This document shows, piece by piece, positions 15,681 through 23,530 of a DNA stretch of 36,655 bases. The first letter of the stretch is position 1; each line of letters opens with the position of its first letter. The notes under the pieces are model-generated. The model was not told the DNA's origin and did not search any database. It saw nothing but the letters and a program-made list of their open reading frames with translations. The DNA is from Clostridia bacterium. GTDB lineage: Bacteria > Bacillota > Clostridia > Oscillospirales > CAG-272. Both the position numbers and the translations under genes were made by a program. Location: NCBI GenBank assembly GCA_017537175.1, contig JAFYLH010000001.1, positions 79,387 to 116,041 of the forward strand, in the 5' to 3' direction.

Positions 15681-16493
15681 ATGTTCGGTTACATAACACC
15701 TATGACCGAGGAGCTTAAGGTCCGTGAAAACGAGCTCTACAAGAGCATATACTGCGGTCTGTGCTCTGCTATGGGCGAGCATATATGCACCTCTAACCGT
15801 CTGACCCTGAGCTATGATATTGTTTTTCTCGCTTTGGTACGCGCCTGCGTTACCGGTGAAAATATAAGTGTGAAAAAAAAGAGATGTATGGTACATCCCA
15901 TCATACCCAAAAACAGAGCAAATATTCCCGAGACCCTTAAGTACTGTGCCTCGGCTTCTGCTCTTCTGACATATTATAAGGTTCTTGACGATATCAATGA
16001 CAAGCCTACCCTTAAAGCAAGGCTTAAGCAACCCAGTGCAAGGAGGTTCAGAAAAAAGGCAGGCTTACCCTCTCTTGACAGAGTGATCGCCACACATCTT
16101 GCAGAGCTGAGCTCTCTTGAAAAAAGCGGCGGATCGCTTGACAGAAATGCCGATTGCTTTGGCAGAGTTTTGGGCGAGGTGTTCAGCTACGGTCTTGACT
16201 GCCCCGAGCTCAGAGATATGGGGGTTCATATTGGTAGATGGATATATATTATCGATGCGGCAGAGGATCTTGAAAAGGACAGAAAAAGCGGCGAGTACAA
16301 TCCCCTCAGCTGCTATGATGTCCTCCCCAAGGAGGCTATAGCTGTTGCCTGCACCCTTGAGCTTGAGGCCGCTTACAACGCCTTTAACAGTATAGAGGTA
16401 AAAAATACAGAGCTTAAACCGATCATCAACAACATACTGACCCTTGGAATGCCAAGGGCACAGAATAAGATTACAGGAGACAAAAATGACTGA
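15681..16493 (+). CDS. DUF5685 family protein
   Basis: 270 residues, mostly helical, no membrane segment. The N-terminus [20 protein letters not shown] followed by a CGLC motif (Cys25, Cys28) is the hallmark of DUF5685. Later features: [33 protein letters not shown], a central [20 protein letters not shown]. The DDIND and DAAEDLEKD acidic helices recall the metal-binding helices of helical enzymes, but no function is established. Overlaps the J-domain gene by 8 bp, so a shared task is likely (a Cys-motif protein with its own co-chaperone). Confidence 0.88.
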   Translation: MFGYITPMTEELKVRENELYKSIYCGLCSAMGEHICTSNRLTLSYDIVFLALVRACVTGENISVKKKRCMVHPIIPKNRANIPETLKYCASASALLTYYKVLDDINDKPTLKARLKQPSARRFRKKAGLPSLDRVIATHLAELSSLEKSGGSLDRNADCFGRVLGEVFSYGLDCPELRDMGVHIGRWIYIIDAAEDLEKDRKSGEYNPLSCYDVLPKEAIAVACTLELEAAYNAFNSIEVKNTELKPIINNILTLGMPRAQNKITGDKND

Positions 16494-17097
16494 TCCCTAT
16501 AAGGTTCTGGGTGTCTCAAGAGATGCCACAGACGATGAGATAAAATCAGCATACAGGCGTCTTGCCCGTAAATATCATCCGGACAGATTCACCAATGACG
16601 ATCAGGCGCGAAAAAACGCTGAGGAGAAGATGAAGGAGATAAACGAGGCATACGATACGGTGCAGAAGATCCGTAAGGGCGGCGCTGCATACGGCAGACC
16701 CGGTTCATCTACCTCCGATACCTCGGGCAATAGTGCAATCTATGCCACTATACGAACATATATAAATGACAAGCGTATAGATGAAGCAGATGAACTTCTT
16801 GAGCAGATGTCAATACACGACAGGGCTGCCGAGTGGCATTTCCTCAAGGGCTGTGTATGCGCCTGCAAGGGCTGGAACTTTGAAGCGCAAAATCACTTTA
16901 ATACCGCCTGTACTATGGATCCCACCAACACCGAGTACCGCACCGCACTCAACAGAATGCGCGCAGGTGCTGCAGGCTATAACGGCAGTTATACAACAAC
17001 CGATGCAACAAACTGTAACGGATGCGAGATATGTAGCTCTCTTCTTTGCGCGACCTGTCTGTGTAAGCTGATAGGCGAGCTCATTAAATGTCTTTGA
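16486..17097 (+). CDS. J-domain protein with Cys-rich tail
   Basis: 203 residues. The start at 16486 follows AGGAG. The J-domain covers residues 1-65 with the HPD motif at 31-33, so it should stimulate an Hsp70 (DnaK). A Gly/Ser linker follows, then a helical repeat-like part (about 85-165, [40 protein letters not shown]-like). The C-terminus carries eight cysteines in a short stretch ([20 protein letters not shown]). It lacks the DnaJ zinc-finger and CTD, so it is not DnaJ. Overlap with DUF5685 suggests a dedicated pair. Confidence 0.88.
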   Translation: MTDPYKVLGVSRDATDDEIKSAYRRLARKYHPDRFTNDDQARKNAEEKMKEINEAYDTVQKIRKGGAAYGRPGSSTSDTSGNSAIYATIRTYINDKRIDEADELLEQMSIHDRAAEWHFLKGCVCACKGWNFEAQNHFNTACTMDPTNTEYRTALNRMRAGAAGYNGSYTTTDATNCNGCEICSSLLCATCLCKLIGELIKCL

Positions 17098-17621
17098 TGG
17101 GTATGAACAAAACAAAAAAGCTTTCCCTGGCCGCAGTTATGTCGGCTCTGTGCTTTGTCATACTGTTTTTGGGTTCGGTGGTAACAGTTCTCGATCTGAG
17201 CTGTGCCATGGCGGCTTCCTTTATAATAATATTCTGCGTCATAGAGCTTGGGGGCTTCTATCCCTACCTTGTCTGGCTTGTTACCTCTGTTTTGGGGCTG
17301 TTGCTTATGCCTGATAAGTTTGGGATACTTGTCTTTGCGGTATGTATGGGCATATATCCCATAATCAAAAGCTATATTGAACGATTGCCTAAAGTAATCT
17401 CATGGATATTAAAGCTTGTTATCTTCAATGCTATGCTGACTGCCGTAATAGCAGTATCAAGATTTATATTTGGTATCTCCACCGAAGAGATAAGCTTTTC
17501 TTATATCGTATACGGAATATGCAATATAACATTTGTACTGTACGATCTGGCATCCACAAGAATGATATCTCTATACCTGTTCAAGCTGAGAAAAAGATTT
17601 AAGTTTATAAATAAACAATAA
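17088..17621 (+). CDS. Small multi-pass membrane protein
   Basis: 177 residues with about five hydrophobic segments (approximately 13-33, 38-60, 64-80, 84-97, 106-130, 140-160). The opening [20 protein letters not shown] looks like ECF-transporter S components and related integral proteins. Start uncertain: ATGs at 17088, 17097 and 17103 are in frame and none has a strong site. The gene overlaps the J-domain gene by 10 bp if 17088 is used, so coupling may be how it is translated. Function not identified. Confidence 0.75.
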   Translation: MSLMGMNKTKKLSLAAVMSALCFVILFLGSVVTVLDLSCAMAASFIIIFCVIELGGFYPYLVWLVTSVLGLLLMPDKFGILVFAVCMGIYPIIKSYIERLPKVISWILKLVIFNAMLTAVIAVSRFIFGISTEEISFSYIVYGICNITFVLYDLASTRMISLYLFKLRKRFKFINKQ

Positions 17622-17650
17622 AAACCATTGCTTTTTGCAATGGTTTTTAT
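17620..17650 (+). terminator. Bidirectional terminator
   Basis: CCATTGC/GCAATGG stem, loop of five T, flanked by A-run and T-run. It separates the membrane protein gene from the convergent HAD gene. Confidence 0.88.
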
Positions 17651-18312
17651 TATAGTATCTTTCTAAGTTCTTTAATATTACCGATACAGTATGTAGCCTC
17701 GTTTGGCTCTGTGCCGATATAAACGCAGTCCAGTCCTACATTTATTGCTCCCTTAATATCCGAGGTCAGGCTGTCACCGATCACAAGTATCCTTGATCTG
17801 TCCTTTTCGTCTATATGAGAAAGCACATAGTCAAAGAACGCCTTATCCGGCTTTGATGCTCCTATCTCTCCCGATATGAACAGATGTCTGATATATTTAC
17901 GGATATCGGCATTATCAAGCCTTGTGGTCTGTATATAGCCAACACCGTTGGTAATGATATCAAGCTCATAGCGGCCGTAAAGGTATTCAAGGATCTCAAC
18001 GGCACCCTCCATAGTAAACGCCGTTTCTGAAAGACAACGGAAATAGAGATCGTTCATTCGGGCAGGATCATAATCATATCCGTAACGCTCAAACAAAAGA
18101 CGAAACCGCTCACAGAGCAGCTTCTCTGTGGTTATCTCTCCGCGCTCAAGTGCCTTCCATAAGCCGTGATTGATATGGCTGTATACAGAGCGTTTTTCCT
18201 CGTCAAAAGGCAGGTCTGCCTGTTCAAAGGCACGGTATATAGCCTGATGCTCGCTTGCCTTGAAATCAAGCAGAGTATCATCCGAATCAAATAATATTGT
18301 AGTATATTTCAT
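17650..18312 (-). CDS. HAD-family phosphatase, YjjG-like (noncanonical nucleotidase)
   Basis: 220 residues. HAD motif I FDSDDTLLDF (nucleophile D9, general acid D11), helical cap, motif II DIITNG, motif III lysine in GASKPDKAFFD, motif IV VIGDSLTSDIKGA. Length and cap match the YjjG/YfnB nucleotidase group, which removes phosphate from modified pyrimidine nucleotides (house-cleaning). It lies two bases after the amino acid ABC ATPase gene and is probably co-transcribed. There is no obvious link in function. Confidence 0.85.
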   Translation of the reverse strand: MKYTTILFDSDDTLLDFKASEHQAIYRAFEQADLPFDEEKRSVYSHINHGLWKALERGEITTEKLLCERFRLLFERYGYDYDPARMNDLYFRCLSETAFTMEGAVEILEYLYGRYELDIITNGVGYIQTTRLDNADIRKYIRHLFISGEIGASKPDKAFFDYVLSHIDEKDRSRILVIGDSLTSDIKGAINVGLDCVYIGTEPNEATYCIGNIKELRKIL

Positions 18313-18314
18313 AC

Positions 18315-19112
18315 TTATGCCTTAAGCATTGCGTTGAGAAAATGCGCCAGACGCTCGGTTTGGGGATTTTCGAACATTTCATCAGGATCTCCCTGCTCGG
18401 CAATTACGCCCCGATCCATAAAGATCACCTCGTCGGATACCTCACGGGCAAAGCCCATCTCGTGGGTAACGATAAGCATCGTTCTTCCCTGCTTCGCAAG
18501 ATTACCTATGACCTTAAGCACCTCTCCCGTTATCTCGGGGTCAAGAGCCGAGGTAGGCTCGTCAAAGCAAAGCACCTTGGGAGAAAGTATAAGCGCTCTT
18601 GCAATAGCAACTCTCTGCTGCTGACCGCCCGATAGCTGACAGGGGTATGAGTCCAGCTTATCCCCGAGACCAACACTTGCAATGATCTCCTTTGCTTCCT
18701 CTGTTACCGCAGCAAACCATTCCTTTTTTTCTGCTATCGTTGCCCTTGAGGCTCTTAACTCCTCTTTGAGAATAAGCTTTTTTGCCAAAAGCACATTGTC
18801 AAGCACGGTATACTGGGGGAAGAGATTAAAGGACTGAAAAACAAGTCCGGTTGCAAGCTGATTTTCTCTTCTTTGTCTTTTTGTAAGTCTGACCTTATTT
18901 TCCCAGTCAAAGGTAACATGGCCGTCGACGGTTATACGACCCACATCAGCTGTCTCAAGTCCTGTAATACACCTTAAAAGCGTTGTTTTACCGCTTCCCG
19001 AGGAGCCTATAACAGATATTACCTTACCCTCCTCAAGCTTAAAGTCTATACCCTTGAGTACTTCGACCTTGCCAAAGGATTTATATATATTGTTTACTTC
19101 AAGCATTGCCAT
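18315..19112 (-). CDS. Polar amino acid ABC transporter ATPase (GlnQ type)
   Basis: 265 residues. Walker A GSSGSGKTT (36-44), Q-loop in LVFQSFNLFPQYTVLDN, signature LSGGQQQRVAIARAL, Walker B VLCFDEPTSALDPE, switch His in IVTHEMGFARE. The last of these is typical of the polar amino acid family. There is an insertion of about 20 residues after the Q-loop (KKLILKEELRASRATIAEKK). GAGG lies six bases before the ATG. It forms an operon with the permease and binding protein upstream on the same strand. Confidence 0.95.
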   Translation of the reverse strand: MAMLEVNNIYKSFGKVEVLKGIDFKLEEGKVISVIGSSGSGKTTLLRCITGLETADVGRITVDGHVTFDWENKVRLTKRQRRENQLATGLVFQSFNLFPQYTVLDNVLLAKKLILKEELRASRATIAEKKEWFAAVTEEAKEIIASVGLGDKLDSYPCQLSGGQQQRVAIARALILSPKVLCFDEPTSALDPEITGEVLKVIGNLAKQGRTMLIVTHEMGFAREVSDEVIFMDRGVIAEQGDPDEMFENPQTERLAHFLNAMLKA

Positions 19113-19114
19113 AG

Positions 19115-19879
19115 TTAACCTCGGAAATAATCTAATTTCTTCTCAAGCTTACCAAACATGATAGTTAACAAGCCGTTGAATACAAGATAAAATGCGCCTG
19201 TATAGAACAGAGGCCACAGAAGTCCGTCCGACTTGATAAATGCCTGTCCTGCCCAGATTATCTCGTATACCGAGATCATACGGGCAAGGGATGTGTCCTT
19301 AACCAGGGTGATTATCTCGTTTGACATCGGAGGTATGATGCGTTTAATGACCTGCAGAAGTATGACGCGGAAAAACACCTGTATTTTGGTCATGCCAAGC
19401 ACCTGTCCCGCCTCATACTGTCCGTAGTTTATAGATTCGATACCGCCACGGTATATCTCGGAAAAATAGCAGGCATAGTTTATGACAAATGCTACCGAAA
19501 CCGCAAAAAATCTCTCCCAAACACTCCAGCCCGAAAACCAAAGCATTACGGGATAGATCACCTTTTCCAAGACATCAAGAAAAATATTTGGCGCGAAAAC
19601 ATCCATTTTGGGATACTGAGCCAAAAACTTAGTAGCCCATACACCCAAAAGTCCGGGGCCGTAATATATTACGATAAGCTGGAGCATAAGGGGTGTTCCG
19701 CGGATGATCCAGATAAAGGTCTTCATAAGCCACTTTAAGGGCTTGAGCTTTGACATTGAAGCAAAACTGAAGATAAGTCCCAATGGTAAGGCAAAGAGAA
19801 GTGTCACTCCAAAAAGCTCCAAGGTCTTGCCAAAGCCCTCAAGAAGGCTTAATGTTACTTTCCAAAACATTATGTACAA
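19115..19879 (-). CDS. Polar amino acid ABC transporter permease
   Basis: 254 residues, about five membrane segments. The HisM/GlnP signature is present: FIWIIRGTPLMLQLIVIYYG near residues 55-74 and the EAA loop (YEAGQVLGMTKIQVFFRVIL, with PPMSNEIITLVKDTSL after it), which contacts the ATPase. The start could be TTG at 19879 (close to AAGGA) or ATG at 19870; the first is slightly favoured by spacing. Single permease gene, so a homodimer is expected. Confidence 0.92.
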   Translation of the reverse strand: MYIMFWKVTLSLLEGFGKTLELFGVTLLFALPLGLIFSFASMSKLKPLKWLMKTFIWIIRGTPLMLQLIVIYYGPGLLGVWATKFLAQYPKMDVFAPNIFLDVLEKVIYPVMLWFSGWSVWERFFAVSVAFVINYACYFSEIYRGGIESINYGQYEAGQVLGMTKIQVFFRVILLQVIKRIIPPMSNEIITLVKDTSLARMISVYEIIWAGQAFIKSDGLLWPLFYTGAFYLVFNGLLTIMFGKLEKKLDYFRG

Positions 19880-19897
19880 TATGTCCTTTCACACACA

Positions 19898-19927
19898 TAC
19901 CGACAGAGCAATACTACTCTGCCGGTA
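19898..19927 (-). promoter_or_regulatory. Intercistronic hairpin between binding protein and permease
   Basis: TACCGGCAGAG pairs with CTCTGTCGGTA on the minus strand (11-bp stem with one G-T pair, 8-base loop), with no T-run. Such hairpins behind binding-protein genes commonly protect that mRNA part, giving more binding protein than permease. That role is inference. Confidence 0.7.
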
Positions 19928-19956
19928 AGGTTTATCTTATGTAAAATGCAGTTCTG

Positions 19957-20757
19957 TTATTTTACAAGTGTAAGCTCGTACTTATCTGCAAGATTATCAA
20001 GAGTACCGTCTGTCATTGCCTCTGCCATAAATGCATTGAAGTCAGCGGTCAGATCTGAGCCCTTACGGAATGCAACACCGTATTCCTCGGCAGAAAGCTC
20101 AACAGTATAACCGTAATCAGCATAGCTTGTGCCTTCACCGGTCATAGCGTTTGCCATAGTGATATCGATGATACAAGCATCAACGGAGCCGGATGCAACC
20201 TCAAGAAGTGCTGCAGCCTGGTCCTGAACTGCGGTAACATTGGTAAAGCCTGCTGCTTCTGCCGCATCAGCACCTGCAGAGCCGTTTTCAACTGCAAAGC
20301 TGAGCTCTGTCATAGAAGCGGTGTCTGCATAGTCTGCAAGCTTATCGTTAGCCATAACAACTACCTGTGCGTTCTTAACATAAGGATCGGAGATGGAAGC
20401 ATTGAGCTTACCTTCCTCGGTAATGGTCATACCGTTCCAGATACAGTCGATAGACTTAGCCTCAAGCTCGGTATACTTGTTATCCCAATCGATGATGATG
20501 AACTCTACATCAACACCAAGCTTTGCAGCATAAGCCTGTGCAAACTCGGTATCAAAGCCGGTCCATGCGCCATTTTCATCCTTGTAGTTCATAGGAGCAT
20601 AGTCGGTCATACCAACAACCAGCTTGCCTGCTGCCTTAACAGCAGCGATATCACCGGTGGCATCGTTACCTGCATCGTTTGTATTTACAGGGGCGTTACA
20701 TGCAAATAAGGTAAATACCATCATTGCGCAAATAATGAGTGCTAAAATCTTTTTCAT
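19957..20757 (-). CDS. Polar amino acid ABC transporter substrate-binding lipoprotein
   Basis: 266 residues. Lipoprotein signal MKKILALIICAMMVFTLFAC with lipidation at Cys20. The mature part follows the family 3 binding-protein pattern: GKLVVGMTDYAPMNYKDENG, WTGFDTEFAQAYAAKLGVDV, IIDWDNKYTELEAKSIDCIW, NGMTITEEG, then SVDACIIDITMA and GVAFRKGSDL. The substrate is probably a polar amino acid. The D-x-A-P-(M)-x-Y opening does not fix which one. First gene of the operon under a consensus promoter. Confidence 0.95.
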   Translation of the reverse strand: MKKILALIICAMMVFTLFACNAPVNTNDAGNDATGDIAAVKAAGKLVVGMTDYAPMNYKDENGAWTGFDTEFAQAYAAKLGVDVEFIIIDWDNKYTELEAKSIDCIWNGMTITEEGKLNASISDPYVKNAQVVVMANDKLADYADTASMTELSFAVENGSAGADAAEAAGFTNVTAVQDQAAALLEVASGSVDACIIDITMANAMTGEGTSYADYGYTVELSAEEYGVAFRKGSDLTADFNAFMAEAMTDGTLDNLADKYELTLVK

Positions 20758-20802
20758 AATAAATTCTCCTTTATCACTTTAGCTTGGTAAATTATGAAAG
20801 AA

Positions 20803-20830
20803 TTATATCACGAATATTCCCCTTTGTCAA
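20803..20830 (-). promoter_or_regulatory. Promoter of the amino acid ABC operon
   Basis: Minus strand: perfect TTGACA (20830-20825), 16-bp spacer, perfect TATAAT (20808-20803), 45 bp before the binding-protein start. Confidence 0.88.
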
Positions 20831-20912
20831 TAGTTTTAATGAAATAAATGGCTGTTTGAACACATTGGGATACATTACTTTTAAATTTCGGTTAATAATC
20901 TCCCTTTTTTTC

Positions 20913-20941
20913 TTGCGAAAAGTCACTTTTTTTGATATACT
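20913..20941 (+). promoter_or_regulatory. Promoter of the DUF1538/PII operon
   Basis: TTGCGA (20913-20918), 17-bp spacer, TATACT (20936-20941), about 41 bp before the start. The run of T before the -10 is AT-rich, as in UP-type regions. Confidence 0.65.
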
Positions 20942-20982
20942 GTAATATATGACTGATTTTATTTAAAGGCAGGTGAAGCTAA

Positions 20983-22506
20983 TTGAAGGTATTGTGGGAT
21001 AAGATCAAGGAAGCCCTTGTTTCGGCTCTTCCTATCACCCTTACCGTATATCTTATTGCCCTGCTGCCCGGATTTTCATTTAACCTCACGGAGTTGATAT
21101 GCTTTACCGTGGGTGCCGTGCTTCTGATACTCGGTATAGGGCTCTTCAATCTCGGAGCAGATATTGCCATGACTCCTATGGGCTCAAAGGTAGGCTCTGG
21201 TCTGTCACGGCAAAAATCTGTTTTTCTTCTTTTGGCAGTAAGCTTTGTTTTAGGAATGCTTATTACCGTAGCAGAGCCTGATCTTCAGGTTCTGGCAAAT
21301 CAGGTAAGCTCGGTTATGAACGGTAAGCTTCTTATATATGTTGTAGGCTTTGGTGTAGCATCATTTCTTGTTATAGCAATACTGCGTATAATATTTAACC
21401 AAAAGCTTTCCAAGATGCTTATGCTCTTTTATATGCTGCTCTTTGCTTTGGCACTTTTACTTGCGGTAAACGAAAATCTCGATCTGCTGCCTATGGCGTT
21501 TGATTCGGGCGGTGTTACCACAGGGCCTATTACAGTTCCTTTTATAATGGCTTTAGGTGTGGGTATTTCAAGTGTCCTCGGTGACCGTAACAGCCAGGAA
21601 AACAGCTTCGGTCTTGTTTCTCTTTGTTCTATCGGTCCTATACTTGCCGTACTGGCTCTGGGTATATTTGCAGATAACAATCTAAGCTATACTGTAAATT
21701 ACGGCTCTGTTGAAAAGAACATTTTTGGCGCATATATCGAAAATGCCGCTCATGTGGCAAAAGAGGTAGCTATAGCCCTGGGACTTATAGTATTCTTCTT
21801 TTTACTCTGTCAGATATTTATACTCAAGCTCAAAAAGAGAAAGCTTTTTAAGATAGGCTTAGGTGTAATCTTTACATATGTTGGTCTGGTGCTGTTTTTA
21901 ACAAGTGTAAATGTGGGATATATGCCTATAGGCTACAAGATGGGACAGCAGATATCCACGCTCCCCCCTGCGGTAATTGTAATCATAGGCCTTGTGATGG
22001 GTATTCTGGTGGTTTTGGCAGAGCCCGCAATTCATATACTTAATACTCAGGTAGAAGAGGTAACGGGCGGCTCTGTAAGCAAAAAATCAATGATGGTTGG
22101 CCTGTGTATCGGTGTCGGCGGAGCAATTGCCCTCAGCATCATCAGAATCATCTTTGATTTTTCGGTAGCATACTACATAATCCCCGGTTACTTTATATCC
22201 TTGGCTCTTTCCCTTTTTGTCCCCCCTGTATATACGGCAATAGCCTTTGACTCGGGCGGTGTTGCCAGCGGTCCCATGACCTCAGGCTTTATTCTTCCCT
22301 TTGCCATCGGTGTCTGTGTTGCGCTCCAGGGAGAGGGCGCGGTATTGCGGGATGGCTTTGGTGTTGTTGCATTGGTTGCTATGGCACCTCTTATCACGGT
22401 TCAGCTCCTTGGCTTTAAGGCTATAGTAACCACAAAGATCAAGGAAAGGCGCGCAATGAAGCGTATACTTGCGGCAGATGACGAGCAGATCATCAATTTT
22501 ATATAA
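20983..22506 (+). CDS. DUF1538 membrane protein, internally duplicated transporter
   Basis: 507 residues, about 12 membrane segments in two homologous halves. Each half contains an 'AEP..(Q/I)..L..QV' motif (VAEPDLQVLANQV; LAEPAIHILNTQV) and an 'AFDSGGV.(T/S)GP(I/M)T' motif (AFDSGGVTTGPITVPFIMAL; AFDSGGVASGPMTSGFILPF), which mark DUF1538. The inverted or repeated motif pairs suggest a transport path at the two half-interfaces. Starts with TTG six bases after an AGGTGA site. Two PII-like genes follow at once, so its activity is probably controlled by PII-type signalling. Substrate unknown. Confidence 0.9.
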   Translation: MKVLWDKIKEALVSALPITLTVYLIALLPGFSFNLTELICFTVGAVLLILGIGLFNLGADIAMTPMGSKVGSGLSRQKSVFLLLAVSFVLGMLITVAEPDLQVLANQVSSVMNGKLLIYVVGFGVASFLVIAILRIIFNQKLSKMLMLFYMLLFALALLLAVNENLDLLPMAFDSGGVTTGPITVPFIMALGVGISSVLGDRNSQENSFGLVSLCSIGPILAVLALGIFADNNLSYTVNYGSVEKNIFGAYIENAAHVAKEVAIALGLIVFFFLLCQIFILKLKKRKLFKIGLGVIFTYVGLVLFLTSVNVGYMPIGYKMGQQISTLPPAVIVIIGLVMGILVVLAEPAIHILNTQVEEVTGGSVSKKSMMVGLCIGVGGAIALSIIRIIFDFSVAYYIIPGYFISLALSLFVPPVYTAIAFDSGGVASGPMTSGFILPFAIGVCVALQGEGAVLRDGFGVVALVAMAPLITVQLLGFKAIVTTKIKERRAMKRILAADDEQIINFI

Positions 22507-22521
22507 GGAGGCGGACCTACG

Positions 22522-22887
22522 GTGAATACGGTAAATGAATCGGCTATCAAAAAGCTGAAAATGATCATTACGGTAGTGGATGTATCTAAATCCGAATTCT
22601 ATCTTGATATACTCAGTCAGTTCGAGGTAAATTTCCAGACAGTCACAGGCGGTACGGGTACTGCAAACTCGGATATCGTGGAAATGCTGGGACTTAACAT
22701 ACACAAGGCGGTAATAATGAGTATTGTCCGCGAGGATATGGTTGAGCCTATTATGAAATGTCTTGAGGAAAAGTTTGAAAATATCCGTAAGGGCAAGGGT
22801 GTCGCCATTGCAGTTCCCCTGTCCGGTGTTATAGGTGTCAATATGTATCAGTTTCTGAGTAATAATAAGCAAGGCAGAGGTGAGTGA
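22522..22887 (+). CDS. PII-like protein A
   Basis: 121 residues with GTG start; GGAGGCGGA lies a few bases before it. Fold pattern: a ferredoxin-like beta-alpha-beta (KLKMIITVVDVSKSEFYLDI, FEVNFQTVTGGTGT, AVIMSIVREDMVEPIMKCLE) and the loop RKGKGVAIAVPLSGVIG, resembling the B-loop region of PII proteins. The usual T-loop tyrosine motif is missing, so it is not a uridylylated GlnB. Overlaps nothing; the stop lies 1 bp before the next start. Confidence 0.8.
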   Translation: MNTVNESAIKKLKMIITVVDVSKSEFYLDILSQFEVNFQTVTGGTGTANSDIVEMLGLNIHKAVIMSIVREDMVEPIMKCLEEKFENIRKGKGVAIAVPLSGVIGVNMYQFLSNNKQGRGE

Positions 22888-22888
22888 G

Positions 22889-23215
22889 ATGAATAACGAT
22901 TACGAAGTAATATTTGCTATAGTAAACGCAGGCTATGCACAGGATGCAATGCATGTCGCCCGTAAGCATGGCGCCCGCGGCGGTACGATAATCAACGGAC
23001 GCGGTGTTGCCCGCGAAAAGGAAGCCACCTTCTTTGGTATTACAATACACAGAGAAAAGGAGCTGCTTATGCTGATAGTTGAAAAGGATATACGGGATAA
23101 GGTTTTCCATGCCCTGTATCAGGAGATGGGAATGCAGCAAAAGGCGCAGGGCATCATCTTTTCTCTTCCAGTCGAGGAGGCCGCAGGCCTTGCACAGCCT
23201 ACTGAAGGTAAATAA
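22889..23215 (+). CDS. PII-like protein B
   Basis: 108 residues; start at ATG 22889 after AGAGGTGAG (an upstream GTG at 22880 is less well placed). The core EVIFAIVNAGYAQDAMHVAR, KHGARGGTIINGRGVA, KEATFFGITIHREKELLMLI and VEKDIRDKVFHALYQ fits PII topology, with GARGGTII in place of the PII GRGK-like nucleotide loop. The T-loop is short. Second PII-like protein of the operon. The pair may act as a heteromeric sensor on the DUF1538 transporter. Confidence 0.82.
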   Translation: MNNDYEVIFAIVNAGYAQDAMHVARKHGARGGTIINGRGVAREKEATFFGITIHREKELLMLIVEKDIRDKVFHALYQEMGMQQKAQGIIFSLPVEEAAGLAQPTEGK

Positions 23216-23233
23216 TATAAGCTTTAATAATTT

Positions 23234-23270
23234 AAAGGCAGACATTGAATCAAATGTCTGCCTTTTTTGA
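23234..23270 (+). terminator. Terminator of the DUF1538/PII operon
   Basis: AGGCAGACAT / ATGTCTGCCT, a 10-bp stem with a short loop (TGAATCAA), followed by six T. Confidence 0.92.
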
Positions 23271-23283
23271 TTATACACAATAA

Positions 23284-23310
23284 CCCCACCCTCGTGTGAT
23301 GAGGATGGGG
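23284..23310 (-). terminator. Hairpin at the 3' end of the giant/small-protein operon
   Basis: CCCCACCCTC / GAGGATGGGG (one mismatch), 7-base loop. It lies 43 bp beyond the stop of the small protein gene. The same stem with the same mismatch recurs at 36243-36268 behind the other surface gene, so it is a shared 3' element. The T-run after it is weak on the minus strand; better T on the plus strand. Confidence 0.55.
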
Positions 23311-23530
23311 TCTTTTGTTACTTCACCCGATTATGGGTGCGGCGACTCGCCGCTACATCCAGCCTTCGGGCAGGGATACGTCGGTTTCCCAACCGCCTAT
23401 TTCAAGGCCAAAGGGATTGTCGAGTATCGGGTCGGGAGTGTCCATCAACAGCTCCTTTGCTGTGAGATCGATCAATTCAAGCTCAGGTTTAATATAAACT
23501 TTCTTCATATTGATCAACCTCCTTTACGCT
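23290..23530 (-). repeat. Duplicated module A (small gene plus flanks)
   Basis: Similar to 35742-35980. Similarity covers the last few bases of the giant gene, the RBS, the whole 51-residue gene, and about 60 bp after it (CTCGTGTGAT, ACTTCAC.CGA, GCGACTCGCCG). It marks a segment duplication rather than a shared gene alone. Confidence 0.75.
23353..23508 (-). CDS. 51-residue GGWE-tail protein A (satellite of the giant surface protein)
   Basis: Sequence begins MKKVYIKPELELIDLTAKEL, continues LMDTPDPILDNPFGLEI and ends GGWETDVSLPEGWM. No signal peptide, no Cys. The start lies 15 bp after the stop of the 3826-residue protein, and its AAAGGAGG site overlaps that stop, so translation is coupled. 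A near-identical copy (47 of 51 residues the same) is at 35794-35949. Short N-terminal 'MKK.YIKP.(L/V).' openings occur in many short Clostridia proteins and in peptide precursors, but I cannot assign a family. Ending in a Gly-Gly-Trp-Glu...Glu-Gly-Trp motif is unusual. It could be a modified peptide precursor, a secretion partner, or a chaperone. Confidence 0.85.
   Translation of the reverse strand: MKKVYIKPELELIDLTAKELLMDTPDPILDNPFGLEIGGWETDVSLPEGWM

Noticed and set aside
16981..17097. DnaJ zinc-finger in the Cys-rich end of the J-domain protein
   Set aside because: The four CXXCXGXG repeats of DnaJ are missing; spacing is irregular (CNGCEIC, CATCLC).
23353..23508. Lanthipeptide or thiopeptide precursor
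   Set aside because: The 51-residue protein has no Cys and few Ser/Thr near its end, and no modification enzyme lies in the window. Other peptide types are not excluded.
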